Part shown: positions 36,158 through 45,347 of the stretch, one piece after another
How the letters are laid out: every line of letters begins with the position of its first letter
Numbering within the stretch: position 1 is the first letter of the stretch
DNA from: Myxococcales bacterium
GTDB lineage: Bacteria; Myxococcota; Myxococcia; Myxococcales; Anaeromyxobacteraceae
Reading direction: 5' to 3'
NCBI GenBank assembly: GCA_021806645.1
Contig: JAJZQX010000005.1
Location: forward strand, 186,001-250,000
DNA length: 64,000 nucleotides
Notes under the pieces: generated by a model
The model's database searches: none
Told to the model about the DNA's origin: nothing
The model's input: only the letters and a program-made list of their open reading frames with translations
Program-made: the position numbers and the translations under genes

Positions 36158-36301
36158 ATGATGGCCGGCCAGTATGCGGGCGCGCTCAACGGCATGAGCG
36201 GCTCGGCGTCCACCAGCGTCGGCGCCGCCGGCACCTGGACCGTCCAGACCGACTTCGACCACGCCACCGGGACGATCAACTTCAGCGCGCAGAAGCTGTA
36301 A
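36158..36301 (+). pseudogene. Short fragment, possibly the end of a secreted strand-rich protein
   Basis: A 47-codon frame ends in GTWTVQTDFDHATGTINFSA followed by QKL. This looks like the end of a beta-sandwich or barrel protein with no N-terminal part. No ribosome site or signal peptide is seen. Not recognised. Confidence 0.35.
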
Positions 36302-36419
36302 GCGATCGCTTCGGCCTGGTGTCCCGTCCGCCGCGACGGCGTGGCCGGCCGGCATCGACTAAGGTCTACAGACCGCGACTCGCCGGGATCGCGGTTCCCG
36401 AGCCGTCCCCGAGAAGAAG

Positions 36420-37445
36420 ATGCGAACCTTGACGCCATGGTCGATCGCCGCCTTGACGCTCCTCGCCGCCCAGCCGGCGATGGCGGCGCGGGCGGTCACG
36501 CGACCGCTGGCCGACTTCGTCGCCGAGCTGCGGGTCTTCATGCCCGGCGAGGGGTCGGGAGGGTACGTGGTCCCGACGCCCGACGAGGTGGACGCCATGG
36601 GCGCCGCGTCGCGCGCGCTCGCAGCCGGGGACGTCGCCACCGCCGAACGGGCCCTGGCCATCTTCCCCGGCGTGTTCGAGGTGCTCGACTTCACCGATGG
36701 TCCCGGCGGCGCGCGCTACCTCGCGATCGCCGAGATCCCGGGCGGCGCCACGGGGCTCCTGCCGCGCGGGTGGGGCGCCTTCTTCTTCGCGCGGAAACCG
36801 CGGCGCCCCGAGCTGGTGATCGAGGCGCCACATCCGTTGGCCGACCGGGAGAGCGAGCTGGACGCGGCTCGCGCGGTCAGCTCGCTCGGGCCGGCGGCCT
36901 TCATACTGGCCGGCGCCCATCGCTACGCCGATCCGAAGCCCATCTCCGACATGGCGCACACCTCCTCGTCCGCCTTCGAGGCGGCCCACGAGGCCGCCAT
37001 CGAGGGCGGGCGCGTCGCCCTGCAGATCCACGGCTTCAGCCTGGCGACCCATGCCGGCTACCCGGCGCTGCTGCTCTCCGCCGGCGAGGTGACGCCATCG
37101 CCGGACGTGCTGGCGATCTGCGGCGAGGTGAACCAGGGCGGCCTGGACTGCGTGCCGTTCGACGGCACCGCCTTCACGGCGCTGGGCGGCCTCCAGAACG
37201 TGCAGGGGAGCCACGCGGGCAGCCTCTTCGGGCCCGGCCACTTCATGCACTTCGAGATCGCCGACGCGGCGCGGGCCGATCCCGCCAGCTTCGGCGTCAT
37301 CGTCAAGGCTGTCGGCGACCGGTTCCCCACCGCGGTCGGCTGCTCGTGCGGCTCCGGCCCCGCCAGCCCCACCCTCTTCCTCGGCCTGGTCGCCCTCGGT
37401 CTCTACGGCGCCAGGCCATCCAGCAACCGAAGGAGGCACACATGA
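36420..37445 (+). CDS. Secreted putative hydrolase with MYXO-CTERM-like tail
   Basis: 341 residues. A signal peptide covers 1-22. The body has APHPLADRESELDAARA, SDMAHTSSSAFEAAHEAA, VALQIHGFS and HFMHFEIADA, conserved-looking His/Glu positions that suggest a metal-dependent hydrolase; I see the same pattern in the protein at 50290-51171. The end (GCSCGSG, hydrophobic stretch, Asn-Arg-Arg-Arg) resembles the MYXO-CTERM sorting signal. It begins the CapA operon, and the next gene starts within its stop (ATGA). A role in cutting the polymer made by CapB/CapC is a fair guess. Confidence 0.75.
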   Translation: MRTLTPWSIAALTLLAAQPAMAARAVTRPLADFVAELRVFMPGEGSGGYVVPTPDEVDAMGAASRALAAGDVATAERALAIFPGVFEVLDFTDGPGGARYLAIAEIPGGATGLLPRGWGAFFFARKPRRPELVIEAPHPLADRESELDAARAVSSLGPAAFILAGAHRYADPKPISDMAHTSSSAFEAAHEAAIEGGRVALQIHGFSLATHAGYPALLLSAGEVTPSPDVLAICGEVNQGGLDCVPFDGTAFTALGGLQNVQGSHAGSLFGPGHFMHFEIADAARADPASFGVIVKAVGDRFPTAVGCSCGSGPASPTLFLGLVALGLYGARPSSNRRRHT

Positions 37446-39130
37446 AGCGCGGACTCTGGTTTGCGTTCCCGTTGGTGATGGCGATGGGCTGCGGCGGTGG
37501 TGGCGCGCCCGCCAACCCGGGCGGCACCCCGCTCACCGACAGCGCCCTCTATGCCAAGGCGGTGCAGGACTACAACGGCAAGGCCTACGTCACCGCCAAG
37601 GGGGAGTTCCAGGAACTCCTCGGCCGGCCCACCGCGACGGCCTACTTCGACAAGTCCACCATCTACATCGCCGCCATCGACTACCACCAGGGCAACTCGG
37701 CGACCTGCCTCTCGGTGCTCGGCTCCCCGGCGCCCCCCACCTCCGGCTTCTTCCTCAGCTTCCCGGCCAGCACCGAGCTGGACCGCGCGCGCTACTGGCA
37801 TGGCCGGTGCGAGCTCGGCCTCGCTCCGCCGGCCTACCTCGCCGCCCGCGCCGACTTCACCGCGGTGATCGGCATGGCCGCGACCACCTACGCCGACAAC
37901 GCCTATTTCTGGCGCGGCCGCACCTACTACGCGACGGCGCTCGCGTCAGGCAGCGAGACCTCCGGCGACTGGTCGAGCGCCCTGGGGGACTTCTCGGCGG
38001 TGATCGGCTCCTTCGGCACCAGCACGACCGCTCCCGAGGCCAAGTACTGGCTGGGCCGGACGCACTTCGCCAGGGCGGAGCTGGCCAAGGGGCGCGGCAC
38101 GGTGGACGGCGACACCCTGGCGCAGGCGGAGCTGGCGCTGGCGGCCACCGAGCTCACCGAGCAGCCCTCCCAGTACCCAGGCAACTCCTGGGCCGCCGAT
38201 GCCGCCGTCTACCTCGGCCGCACCCACTTCGAGCAGGCGAGCTACGCCACCGGCAAGGTGGCCGCCTACACCGTGGCGGTGAACGACCTCTCACCGCTCC
38301 TCGGCACCGCCGCCCTGGTCCGTGACGAGGCGAACTACTGGTACGGCCGGGCGCTCCACGAGCTGGGGCTCGCCCATGAGACCGCGGCCACTCCCGACTT
38401 CCTCGCCGCCAAGGCGCGGCTCGACGAGGCCACGGCGCAGCTACGGAAGTTCCAGACCGACACCACGCTCTCGACCAGCAAGCTGGCCGACAACGCCTCC
38501 TACTGGGTCGGTCGCTGCCTCTTCTCGCTCGCCGACCTGCTGAAGACGCAGGCGGCCACGGCGGCGGACTACCTCGCCGCGCAGGACGCCTACGCGACGG
38601 CGGAGGCGCAGCTCCTCGCCACCAAGACCAACTCGCAGTTCACCACCAGCAACGTCCTCGACTGGGTGCAGGTCTACCTCGGCCGCTCGCAGTACGAGCA
38701 GGGGCTGTGCGCCGAGAACCGGATGGCGGGGAGCGGAGCGACGCCGTTCGCCACCGCGGCGGCCTCGTTCCAGACCTACTTCACGCAGTTCGGGGCGACG
38801 CACGCGAGCGCCGCGGCGGCTTACTACTGGCGCGGCCGGACCTACTACGCCCAGGCCAACCTCGCCCTGGCGATCGCCGAGTTCAACGCCGTGGTGAACG
38901 GCTGGGATTACGTCGGCGTCAGTTCGACCACCAAGGCGACCACGACCTGGTGGGACAACGCACAGTACCACCTGGTCCTCGCCCACTCGGACCAGGCGGG
39001 CGCCTCCTGCACGAGCGCGCAGGCCTCCTACGACGCCCTCAAGGCGGCCCTCCCGGCCGACCCCTTGCTGGGGCCGGCCTGCACCTACATGAAGGACCCG
39101 ACCCGCTGCCCCAGCAACACCTGCCCCTGA
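37442..39130 (+). CDS. TPR-repeat lipoprotein
   Basis: 562 residues. Lipobox VMAMGC (lipidated Cys 17). At least eight TPR-like units follow with the phrases YWHGRCELG, YFWRGRTYYATAL, YWLGRTHFARAEL, VYLGRTHFEQASY and YYWRGRTYYAQAN. A free cysteine pair closes the tail (RCPSNTCP). It probably acts as a periplasmic or outer-membrane scaffold for polymer export. It lies between the hydrolase-like gene and CapA. Confidence 0.8.
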   Translation: MKRGLWFAFPLVMAMGCGGGGAPANPGGTPLTDSALYAKAVQDYNGKAYVTAKGEFQELLGRPTATAYFDKSTIYIAAIDYHQGNSATCLSVLGSPAPPTSGFFLSFPASTELDRARYWHGRCELGLAPPAYLAARADFTAVIGMAATTYADNAYFWRGRTYYATALASGSETSGDWSSALGDFSAVIGSFGTSTTAPEAKYWLGRTHFARAELAKGRGTVDGDTLAQAELALAATELTEQPSQYPGNSWAADAAVYLGRTHFEQASYATGKVAAYTVAVNDLSPLLGTAALVRDEANYWYGRALHELGLAHETAATPDFLAAKARLDEATAQLRKFQTDTTLSTSKLADNASYWVGRCLFSLADLLKTQAATAADYLAAQDAYATAEAQLLATKTNSQFTTSNVLDWVQVYLGRSQYEQGLCAENRMAGSGATPFATAAASFQTYFTQFGATHASAAAAYYWRGRTYYAQANLALAIAEFNAVVNGWDYVGVSSTTKATTTWWDNAQYHLVLAHSDQAGASCTSAQASYDALKAALPADPLLGPACTYMKDPTRCPSNTCP

Positions 39131-39132
39131 CG

Positions 39133-41310
39133 GTGAGACCTCGCGCCGCTCCCGCGCTGCTCGCGCTCGCCGCCCTGGCCGCCCTGGCTGGCTGCAACGG
39201 CTGGTCGCACCTGTCCGTCGGCGTCACCGAGCGCCGGGGGACCTTGCGGGTCGCCGTCGCCGACACCACCGGCCAGCCGGTGGCCGGCGCGGCGATCTCC
39301 CTGGGTGGCGCGGTGGCCGGGACCACCGGCGCCGACGGCGTCGCGGCACTCGGCGACGTGGCCGAAGGCGGCTACGTGATCGCGGTGGACGCCCAGGGCT
39401 ACGAGCCCGAGACCCTGGCCGCGCCCTTCATCCTCCCGGGCCAGGGGGCTACCCGCTCGGTGGACGTCACGCTCCGGCCCGCCCTCCCCGCCCCGCCCGA
39501 GCTCCGGCTGCTCTTCGCGGGCGACCTCTCCTTCGAGGGGGCCGTCGCCGACCCGAACCGCGACGGGATCCAGGACGACTCCCTGGTGCCGGCCACCGCC
39601 GCGGCGGCCGGGGCCGAGGCGCTGCTCCGGGAGGTCGCGCCGGTCTTCTCGCGGTTCGACCTGGTCACGGCGACGCTCGCCACCGTGCTGGGCGACGGCG
39701 CCACGCCCCACCCGCGGAAGTCGGACCGCGCGCTGGCGGCTCCCGGCGTGGCCGAGGGGCTGGCCCGCTCCCGGATCGACGCGGTGGTCCTGGGCAACGA
39801 CCACGCCTACGACTTCCTCGACGCCGGCGTGGCCCAGACGCTCGACGCCCTCGATCTCTCGGGCGTGCTCCGCGTCGGCGCCGGGCGGAACCTGGTCGAG
39901 GCCGCCGCGCCGCTCTACGCGAGACGTCTCGGCGTGACCGGGGCGCAGGTGTCGCTCTCCGCGCTGCTCGGCCACGGGACCGGCGTCTACAGCGACGAGC
40001 CGCCCTACTTCGACGCCAGCGCCACCCGCGCCGGCGTGGTCGCCGCCAACCCGCTCACCGTCGCCGACGCTGTCACCAACGCCCTGGGTGGCTCGCTGGA
40101 CGTGACGCCCAGCTTCGTGGTGGCCCACCTGGCGGCCGGGCCGGAGTGGGGGGTGGACCCCGCGGCGCTCGCGCCCCACGCCGACGCCGCCGCCGGCGCC
40201 GGCGCGATCCTCGTGGTCGGCCACGGTCCCCGCCCCCTCCAGCCGCTCTGGCGATCGGGAGGCGCGCTGGTGGCTGGTGGGCTCGGCCAGCTCGTCTTCG
40301 GCTCCAGCCGCCCCGAGGGGCGCTCGGGCGTGCTGCTCGAGGCGCGCGTCCGGTCGGGGCGCCTCACCGCGGCGCGGCTCTGGCCGCTCACGCTGGTTCA
40401 CGGCCAGCCACGGATCGCCACCGGCGATCTCGCCAACCGGGTCATCCGGCGCGTCGCCTCCCTCTCCGCGCCCGGCGTCCTGGTCTACCCCGTGGCCGGC
40501 CGGGGCGAGGTGGCCCTGACCAATGACGTGACGCGGTTCATCGACCAGCCCCGGCGCGCCGTGGTCCCGGTCCTTCCCGGTCCGGCCGACTCGGTCACGC
40601 CGGTGATCCCGCTGCTCCCCGGCGAGCTGGAGTCCTCGGTGATGTCCGCCACCGCCGCCGTCGCCTCCGGACCGGACCGGCCCATCGCGGTCGAGCTGGG
40701 GCGGGAGCTGCTCTGGGACGGCGGCTTCGAGGAGCAGGCCGCCGGCGGCCCCGGCCTCGGCGAGGCGGCGGGGTGGAACCTCCACCAGCCGGACGTCGGC
40801 GTCTCCGACCGCAGCGTCCGCACCGGCCGGCTGGCGCTGGAACTGGTGCGCAAGTCCGGCAACTCCTCGGACGCCGTCGCCCGCGGCCAGGGACTGTTCG
40901 GCCTCTCGGCCGGGCGGCGCTACACGCTGTCGGGCTGCTGGCGGATCGAAGGCGGCGGGATCCCGCACGCCGCCCTGGCGACCCACGGCAGCCGCGCCCT
41001 TCACTCGCCGGTGCTGGCCCGCGTGGCCGAGACCACCGGCGCCTCGTCAGACTGGAGCTGCTTCGCCGCCGACCTGCTCCCGCTGGTGGACACCTTGGCC
41101 ACGCCCGAGCTCCGGCTCGAGCCGCCCACCTCCGGGACGTCCCGGCTCTACCTCGACGACCTCTCGCTGGTGGAGTGGGACGCGCCCATCACGGCCGGCG
41201 CCGTGACGCTGCCGGTGCCTAACGACTACGAGTACCTGCGCGGCCGGCTGCCGGAGGGCGCCGGAGCGGTCGAGGTCAGGTGGACGGCGCGCCGGTTCGT
41301 TCCGAACTGA
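39133..41310 (+). CDS. capA: CapA-family lipoprotein (poly-gamma-glutamate type)
   Basis: 725 residues from GTG 39133. A lipobox (ALAGC) gives lipidated Cys 21. Residues 37-115 are a PEGA/carboxypeptidase-regulatory-like domain. From about 125 the CapA metallophosphatase-like fold follows: FAGDLS, VVLGNDHAYDFLDAG, VAHLAAGPEW and VVGHGPRPLQP. The C-terminal 180 residues look like a carbohydrate-binding jelly-roll (WDGGFEEQ, GWNLHQPDVG). CapA/PgsA takes part in making or exporting poly-gamma-glutamate. It is larger than the usual 350-400 residues. It converges with CapB 11 bases apart. Confidence 0.8.
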   Translation: MRPRAAPALLALAALAALAGCNGWSHLSVGVTERRGTLRVAVADTTGQPVAGAAISLGGAVAGTTGADGVAALGDVAEGGYVIAVDAQGYEPETLAAPFILPGQGATRSVDVTLRPALPAPPELRLLFAGDLSFEGAVADPNRDGIQDDSLVPATAAAAGAEALLREVAPVFSRFDLVTATLATVLGDGATPHPRKSDRALAAPGVAEGLARSRIDAVVLGNDHAYDFLDAGVAQTLDALDLSGVLRVGAGRNLVEAAAPLYARRLGVTGAQVSLSALLGHGTGVYSDEPPYFDASATRAGVVAANPLTVADAVTNALGGSLDVTPSFVVAHLAAGPEWGVDPAALAPHADAAAGAGAILVVGHGPRPLQPLWRSGGALVAGGLGQLVFGSSRPEGRSGVLLEARVRSGRLTAARLWPLTLVHGQPRIATGDLANRVIRRVASLSAPGVLVYPVAGRGEVALTNDVTRFIDQPRRAVVPVLPGPADSVTPVIPLLPGELESSVMSATAAVASGPDRPIAVELGRELLWDGGFEEQAAGGPGLGEAAGWNLHQPDVGVSDRSVRTGRLALELVRKSGNSSDAVARGQGLFGLSAGRRYTLSGCWRIEGGGIPHAALATHGSRALHSPVLARVAETTGASSDWSCFAADLLPLVDTLATPELRLEPPTSGTSRLYLDDLSLVEWDAPITAGAVTLPVPNDYEYLRGRLPEGAGAVEVRWTARRFVPN

Positions 41311-41321
41311 CCGGCCAGGCG

Positions 41322-44300
41322 TCAGCCCTCGGCGCCTCCCAGGAGCCTCGCCAGCCACCCGCCCTTCTGCCGCTTCATCAGCTCGCGCAGCTCCCTGGCG
41401 GCTCGCTCGTGCGAGATGCGACCGGCCACCAGGTCATCGGTGGTCCGATCGGCGCGCCACCGCCGCCGCACGCCGTCCCAGACGTCGAGCACCCGCTCCG
41501 CGGCGCTCGCCAGGCGGCCGCCGGCGCGCCCGCCCGCCCCCAGCGCCGCCTCGCAGGCGGCCCGTCGCTCGGCCAGCAGCCGCCTCGCCCCGTCGAGATC
41601 GCGCGCCACGGCCCCGGCCTCGCGCGCGGCCGCCGCGCCGACCCCCTCCTCGGCGGACGCGAGGTCGAGCACCCCCACATCCTCGGCGGCGACCAGCGAC
41701 CTCGCGATCCGGACGGCCTCCTCGCCGCGCGCCGCCTGGAGCGCCTCCAGCGCCTGGGCGGTGCGGCCCCAGGAGACCCAGCGGTAGGCGAAGTCGAGCC
41801 CGGTCCCCTTGATGTTCTGCACGCCCATCACCCGCGCGCGGAAGCCGGGCGGGCAGGCCCGGGCCACGGCGTCGACGACCTGGTCGCCGGAGACGCCCGG
41901 GTCTCGCAGCACCACGACGCCGGCCAGGAAGAGCTCGCGGTAGAGGGCGCGGAAGGCGGCCTCGCTGGCGCGCCGGGCGGCCGGTCCACCGAGACAGGCC
42001 GCGGCCAGGTCGCGCCGCCAGCGGAGCACGGCGGCGTGCCGCGCCGTCAGCTCGAGGAGGTGGCGCGCCGCCTCCGGGCCATGCTCGCCGAGCGTCGAGG
42101 CCCAGGCCTGGAACCGCGCCGCCAGGGGCGTGAGGACCCGCCGCGTCGCCTCCAGCGTCCCCTCCCCGCGCGAGAGGGGTTCGTCGAAGGCGTCCCGCAG
42201 CTCGCTGCCCGCCGGAACGCCGAGCCCGGCTCGAATGGCCTCCGCCTCGGCGCCGAGCCGGGCCGCGCCCAGCGCGCCCAGCTTGACGCGCGCCAGGACG
42301 CGCTCCGCGCGGGTGAGCGCGAGCCGCTCCTTCTCCCCGGGCGACAGCGGCTCCTCGTCGGCGTGGAAGAGCGCCACCCCGGCGGCGGCGCGCCGGAGCG
42401 CGGCATCGACGAAGCCCTGGAGCCCGTCGAGGTTGGTCCCGATGAGGAGATGGGCGTTGGCGGCCGCGTCCTCCACCAGGGCGTCGGCGAAGACCATCGA
42501 CCGGCTCACCCGGTCGGCGCGGTTGTTCACCACCGTCACCACCCACTCGCCGACGTCGTCGGCGCCGTGGCGGTCGAAGCCGAGCCGCGACCAGTTGCTC
42601 TGCAGCGCGGTCCGCTCGTTGGCGCTCATGCCGTTGGCGAAGGCCAGGCGCCGCCCGCGCCAGCGGGCCTCGGGGTAGGCCTTGAGCGCCCCGAGATCCG
42701 GGATCACCCAGTCCGCCATCTCCTTGAGGGCGGTCTCGCGATCGACCCCGAGCGCGGCCGCCAGCTTGACCACCAGCGCGGCGTTCCGTGGGTGCTCCTC
42801 GTAGGGGAAGCGCTCGAGGAGGTCCCGCGGCAGCAGCGCGGCGTCGCGCCAGGAGACCGCCACCAGCTCCGCCCCGCCCTGGGCCGCGGCGTCGCGCAGG
42901 ATGGGGAGCATCTGCTCCTCGGCGGTGAGGAAGACACGGCCGCGCGGGACGAAGCGCGCCATCACCCGCGGGATGTCCACGCCCGCCGGCCCCTGGACGT
43001 TCTCGTGATCGGGGTAGGCGTTGGTGAGGGTGGCGAGGTCGTCGCGCATCCAGCCCTGCTGCAGCAGCTCGACCAGCTCCCCGTTGAGCGCCATGCACTC
43101 CCAGAGGAAGACGTCCACGCCGAAGCGCGTGGCCAGCTCCAGGACCTCCCGCTGCTCCCAGACCGTCGCCTTGTCGTAGGGGCGGTAGATGAACACCTCG
43201 CAGGCCGGAAGGCCCGGCACGCCGTGGATGAACATGGCCTCGCAGCCGGTGGTCTTGACCAGCACCTCGCAGCCGAGCGCCTGGAAGATGGCGGCCTTGA
43301 GCCGCTCGGTGCCCGACTTGCCGCGCGTGCCCCACCCGCCGATGGTGAGGGGGAGGTCGGCCCGGGCGCGGTCGATGCGGCGCCGCGCCTCGTGGAGCCG
43401 CAGCAGGAAGAGGCCGGAGATCACGAAGGCCGCGGCGGCGAGGTGGTTCACGGTGCTGGAGGCCGGATCGAGCCAGGCCCGGAGCAGCTCGCCGCCGGGC
43501 GCCGCGGCCGCGAGCCGGCTCGCCGGCGGGGCGGCCCGGGCGCCGTCGCCCTGGTAGAGGGCGAGCACCTCGGCGGGGCCGCCCGGGCGGTGCGGGACGA
43601 ACTCGATCTCGAACCCGAGGCGGCGCAGCGCGGCCAGGTAGGCGCGCCGCTGGCGGAGCTCCACGCCCACCAGCGACTCCTCGCGCAGCCGCGCCCAGCC
43701 GGCGAAGCCGAGCATGAGCCGCGCCCGGGCGCGGGCCCAGGCCGCCCCCCTGGGCCAGCCGATCCGCGTCGCGCCGAAGGCGCTGTAGATCACCGCCTCG
43801 CCGCCGGACGGCCGGCCGAGGAGGTCGTCCACCGCAGGGAGGTGGCGGCACCAGTCGCCCAGGCCCGGGACCACCACCCGTTCGCCCGGCACCTTGGTGG
43901 CGGTCACCTCGGCGAGGCCGCCGGGCGGCGCCCGCACCGGCGCGCGCGTGACTCGCCCCACGGTGTGGAGGTGGCTCTGCCGCTTGTCGGGAGACGGGTT
44001 GCGGAGCTCGTGGAGGATTCGCCAGAGCCGGCGGCGGAGCCGATCCCCCCGCGTCACGACCCAGCCGGCCCCGCTGGGAACGGCCGTGAGCGCCAGGTCT
44101 CCGGTGGAGAGGACCGCCAGCGCGCGCCCGAGCACCTCGGCGCCCACCGGCCCGTCCAGTCGGGCGCTCCCCCCCTCCGGGAGCGCCAGCGCCACGCTCG
44201 CCGCCGACAGCGCCGCCGCGGCCGCCGGATCGCACCGGTGGTGGATCCGCTCCGACGCCTCGGCCGCGAGGCGGGTCAGCTCCCCGCCGGCGCCGGCCAC

Positions 44301-45347
44301 CGCGAGCGCCTCCACGGCACGGCGCAGCGCCGGGCTCGCGGGGGCCAGCCGCTCCGCCTCCTCGAGCGCGGCACGGCGCGGAACGTCGTCGGGGTCGCCG
44401 GCCAGGACGCCGGCCAGGGCCGCGGGATCGACGCGGGCCAGGGCGATGGCCGCCACGGCACGGACGCGAGGCGACCGCTCCCGGGCCGGGTCGATCAGGG
44501 CACGCAGCGCGTCGGGCGCGTCCACCGCCGCGAGCAGCGGGGCGAGCTCCATCCGGACGTGCTCGCTCGGGTCGGCCGCCAGGTCGGGAAGGACCATCCG
44601 GGCGCGGACGGGGTCCACCCGGGCCAGCGCCCGCGCCGCGGCGCACCGGACGAAGAGGTCGTCCCGCGGCGGTCCGCCGCCGGGGGCGCTCGCAGGGCGA
44701 AGCCGGGACTCGAGGACGGGGGCGGCCCCGGGGCCCAGGGCCGCGGCGAGCAGGTCGAGGGCCGCCGCCTGGGACCAGGTCGGCGCGGTCGGGTCCGCCG
44801 CCAGGCGGCGGGCGTGCACCAGCGCCTCCAGAGGCGCCGGTCGCCCGGCGCGGGCGTGCTCGGCGAGCGCCTCCATGGCGGGCCGGGCGAGGCGCCAGCA
44901 GGGATCGCCGGCAAGGCGCGTGGCCAGCGTGGCCAGCGCCGCGCCGAGCGTGCCGTCCTGGAGGGCGCGGGCGTGGGCGGCCAGGAAGGCGACCCTCGCC
45001 TGCGCCTCGAGCCGCGCGACCACCACCCCGGCCCGCTCCGACAGCGCCTCGGGCCCGAGCCGCCCGTCCGCCAGGGCCCGCCGGTCGGCCCGGTCCGGAC
45101 TCAGTCCGGTCACGGCGCGAAACAGCTCCGTCGCGGCGGCGAGACGCCCGTCGGCGGGCGCGGTGAACCAGGCCTCGGCGGAGGCGGCGTGCCGGGCCGT
45201 GAGCGAGGCCCGCTCGTCGAGGGCCGCCCACGCCGCCGCCTCGAGCGAGCCGCCGGCGGCGACCCGGGCCGCGACCGCCTCGGCAGCGCGCCGCCGGGTG
45301 CGGGCTTCGAACGGGGGCAGCAGCGCGAGGAGCCCGGAGACCGTCAC
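41322..45347 (-). CDS. capB: CapB/PgsB-like Mur-ligase fold polymer ligase with a HEAT-like N-terminal extension
   Basis: 1341 residues from a GTG overlapping the barrel gene's stop (GTGA). Residues up to about 600 hold HEAT-like helical repeats (RCAAARALARVDP, AVAAIALARVDP). A membrane segment at about 632-650 (LAAAAFVISGLFLLRL) precedes the ligase core: GTRGKSG at about 673, VDVFLWECMALNGELVELLQ, TNAYPDHENVQGP and VNNRADRVSRS, as in PgsB. PgsB is normally about 400 residues, so this one is three times longer. It should add glutamate residues by gamma-amide bonds using ATP. Confidence 0.85.
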   Translation of the reverse strand: MTVSGLLALLPPFEARTRRRAAEAVAARVAAGGSLEAAAWAALDERASLTARHAASAEAWFTAPADGRLAAATELFRAVTGLSPDRADRRALADGRLGPEALSERAGVVVARLEAQARVAFLAAHARALQDGTLGAALATLATRLAGDPCWRLARPAMEALAEHARAGRPAPLEALVHARRLAADPTAPTWSQAAALDLLAAALGPGAAPVLESRLRPASAPGGGPPRDDLFVRCAAARALARVDPVRARMVLPDLAADPSEHVRMELAPLLAAVDAPDALRALIDPARERSPRVRAVAAIALARVDPAALAGVLAGDPDDVPRRAALEEAERLAPASPALRRAVEALAVAGAGGELTRLAAEASERIHHRCDPAAAAALSAASVALALPEGGSARLDGPVGAEVLGRALAVLSTGDLALTAVPSGAGWVVTRGDRLRRRLWRILHELRNPSPDKRQSHLHTVGRVTRAPVRAPPGGLAEVTATKVPGERVVVPGLGDWCRHLPAVDDLLGRPSGGEAVIYSAFGATRIGWPRGAAWARARARLMLGFAGWARLREESLVGVELRQRRAYLAALRRLGFEIEFVPHRPGGPAEVLALYQGDGARAAPPASRLAAAAPGGELLRAWLDPASSTVNHLAAAAFVISGLFLLRLHEARRRIDRARADLPLTIGGWGTRGKSGTERLKAAIFQALGCEVLVKTTGCEAMFIHGVPGLPACEVFIYRPYDKATVWEQREVLELATRFGVDVFLWECMALNGELVELLQQGWMRDDLATLTNAYPDHENVQGPAGVDIPRVMARFVPRGRVFLTAEEQMLPILRDAAAQGGAELVAVSWRDAALLPRDLLERFPYEEHPRNAALVVKLAAALGVDRETALKEMADWVIPDLGALKAYPEARWRGRRLAFANGMSANERTALQSNWSRLGFDRHGADDVGEWVVTVVNNRADRVSRSMVFADALVEDAAANAHLLIGTNLDGLQGFVDAALRRAAAGVALFHADEEPLSPGEKERLALTRAERVLARVKLGALGAARLGAEAEAIRAGLGVPAGSELRDAFDEPLSRGEGTLEATRRVLTPLAARFQAWASTLGEHGPEAARHLLELTARHAAVLRWRRDLAAACLGGPAARRASEAAFRALYRELFLAGVVVLRDPGVSGDQVVDAVARACPPGFRARVMGVQNIKGTGLDFAYRWVSWGRTAQALEALQAARGEEAVRIARSLVAAEDVGVLDLASAEEGVGAAAAREAGAVARDLDGARRLLAERRAACEAALGAGGRAGGRLASAAERVLDVWDGVRRRWRADRTTDDLVAGRISHERAARELRELMKRQKGGWLARLLGGAEG

